DNA from: Terana coerulea
Taxonomy: Eukaryota > Basidiomycota > Agaricomycetes > Polyporales > Phanerochaetaceae
Assembly (NCBI GenBank): GCA_024811115.1
Contig: JAKOGH010000597.1
Coordinates: 1 to 17,081 of the forward strand
Length of the DNA: 17,081 nt
Direction: 5' to 3'
Shown here: in pieces, positions 17,081 to 17,081 of the stretch
Numbering within the stretch: position 1 is the stretch's first letter
Layout: each line of letters begins with the position of its first letter
Made by a program: the position numbers and the translations under genes
The notes under the pieces: model-generated
Database searches by the model: none
Told to the model about the DNA's origin: nothing
The model's input: only the letters and a program-made list of their open reading frames with translations

Positions 17081-17081
17081 T

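Larger units (their letters stand above)
16815..17081 (-). mobile_element. 3' internal end of element B (continues past the window)
   Basis: Read on the minus strand, the stretch ends in CTGAGGAGGGGTAA directly before the LTR start TGTCACAAA, in the arrangement of a polypurine tract and 3' LTR. The visible internal sequence is the dUTPase-like frame. RT and integrase, if present, lie beyond the right edge. Confidence 0.7.

Noticed and set aside
1..17081. CRISPR array, prokaryotic operon or phage-type defence system
   Set aside because: No regularly spaced repeats, ribosome-binding sites or operon-like gene runs were seen. The gene families and LTR elements are fungal.

Overview
The window looks like accessory, transposon-rich DNA of a filamentous basidiomycete, probably an agaricomycete. 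Three things suggest this. First, there are decayed chromodomain-bearing Ty3/gypsy (chromovirus) retrotransposons. Second, there is a broken member of the fungal APH/AIM9-like kinase family, which is large in agaricomycetes. Third, the host DNA has CT-rich leaders and intron-like motifs but no prokaryotic gene organisation. No intact conventional gene was found. Nearly everything recognisable carries stops, frameshifts or lost catalytic residues, and most of the interpretable damage is C-to-T or G-to-A.

Layout: 1-4170 is host DNA holding a tRNA-like Pol III A/B-box pair (353-409), an AT-rich, C-poor island (about 421-1100) and a doubtful hypothetical gene on the minus strand (1407-2331). 4176-4536 is an LTR of family A on the minus strand, with a polypurine tract on its inner side. 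4580-5458 is the C-terminal part of a CCHC zinc-knuckle ORF (ORF3). 5464-6022 is an LTR of family B. 6023-9618 is host DNA with the APH/AIM9-like kinase pseudogene (7641-9220). 9624-16253 is the 5' LTR, leader, Gag, protease, RT, RNase H, integrase, chromodomain and ORF3 N-terminal part of element A. 16254-16814 is a second family B LTR in the opposite orientation, followed by a polypurine tract and a dUTPase-like reading frame that runs off the right edge; this is the 3' end of element B.

The main result is that these pieces fit together if the segment between the two inverted B LTRs (about 6023-16253) is flipped back. One roughly 7.9 kb element A then reappears with both its LTRs, its polypurine tract and a matching 5-bp target duplication (AGAAA) on each side. 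It would be interrupted only by a solo B LTR with its own near-matching duplication (CCATG/CCGTG). The ORF3 halves also join in the same reading frame across that solo LTR. The present order is therefore best explained by an inversion through inverted LTRs, either a real rearrangement or an assembly join at the repeats.

Element A also appears to carry a third ORF between the chromodomain and the 3' LTR, the position retroviruses use for env. It has its own TATA-like promoter and two zinc knuckles. Element B carries a dUTPase domain whose frame ends directly against its 3' LTR.
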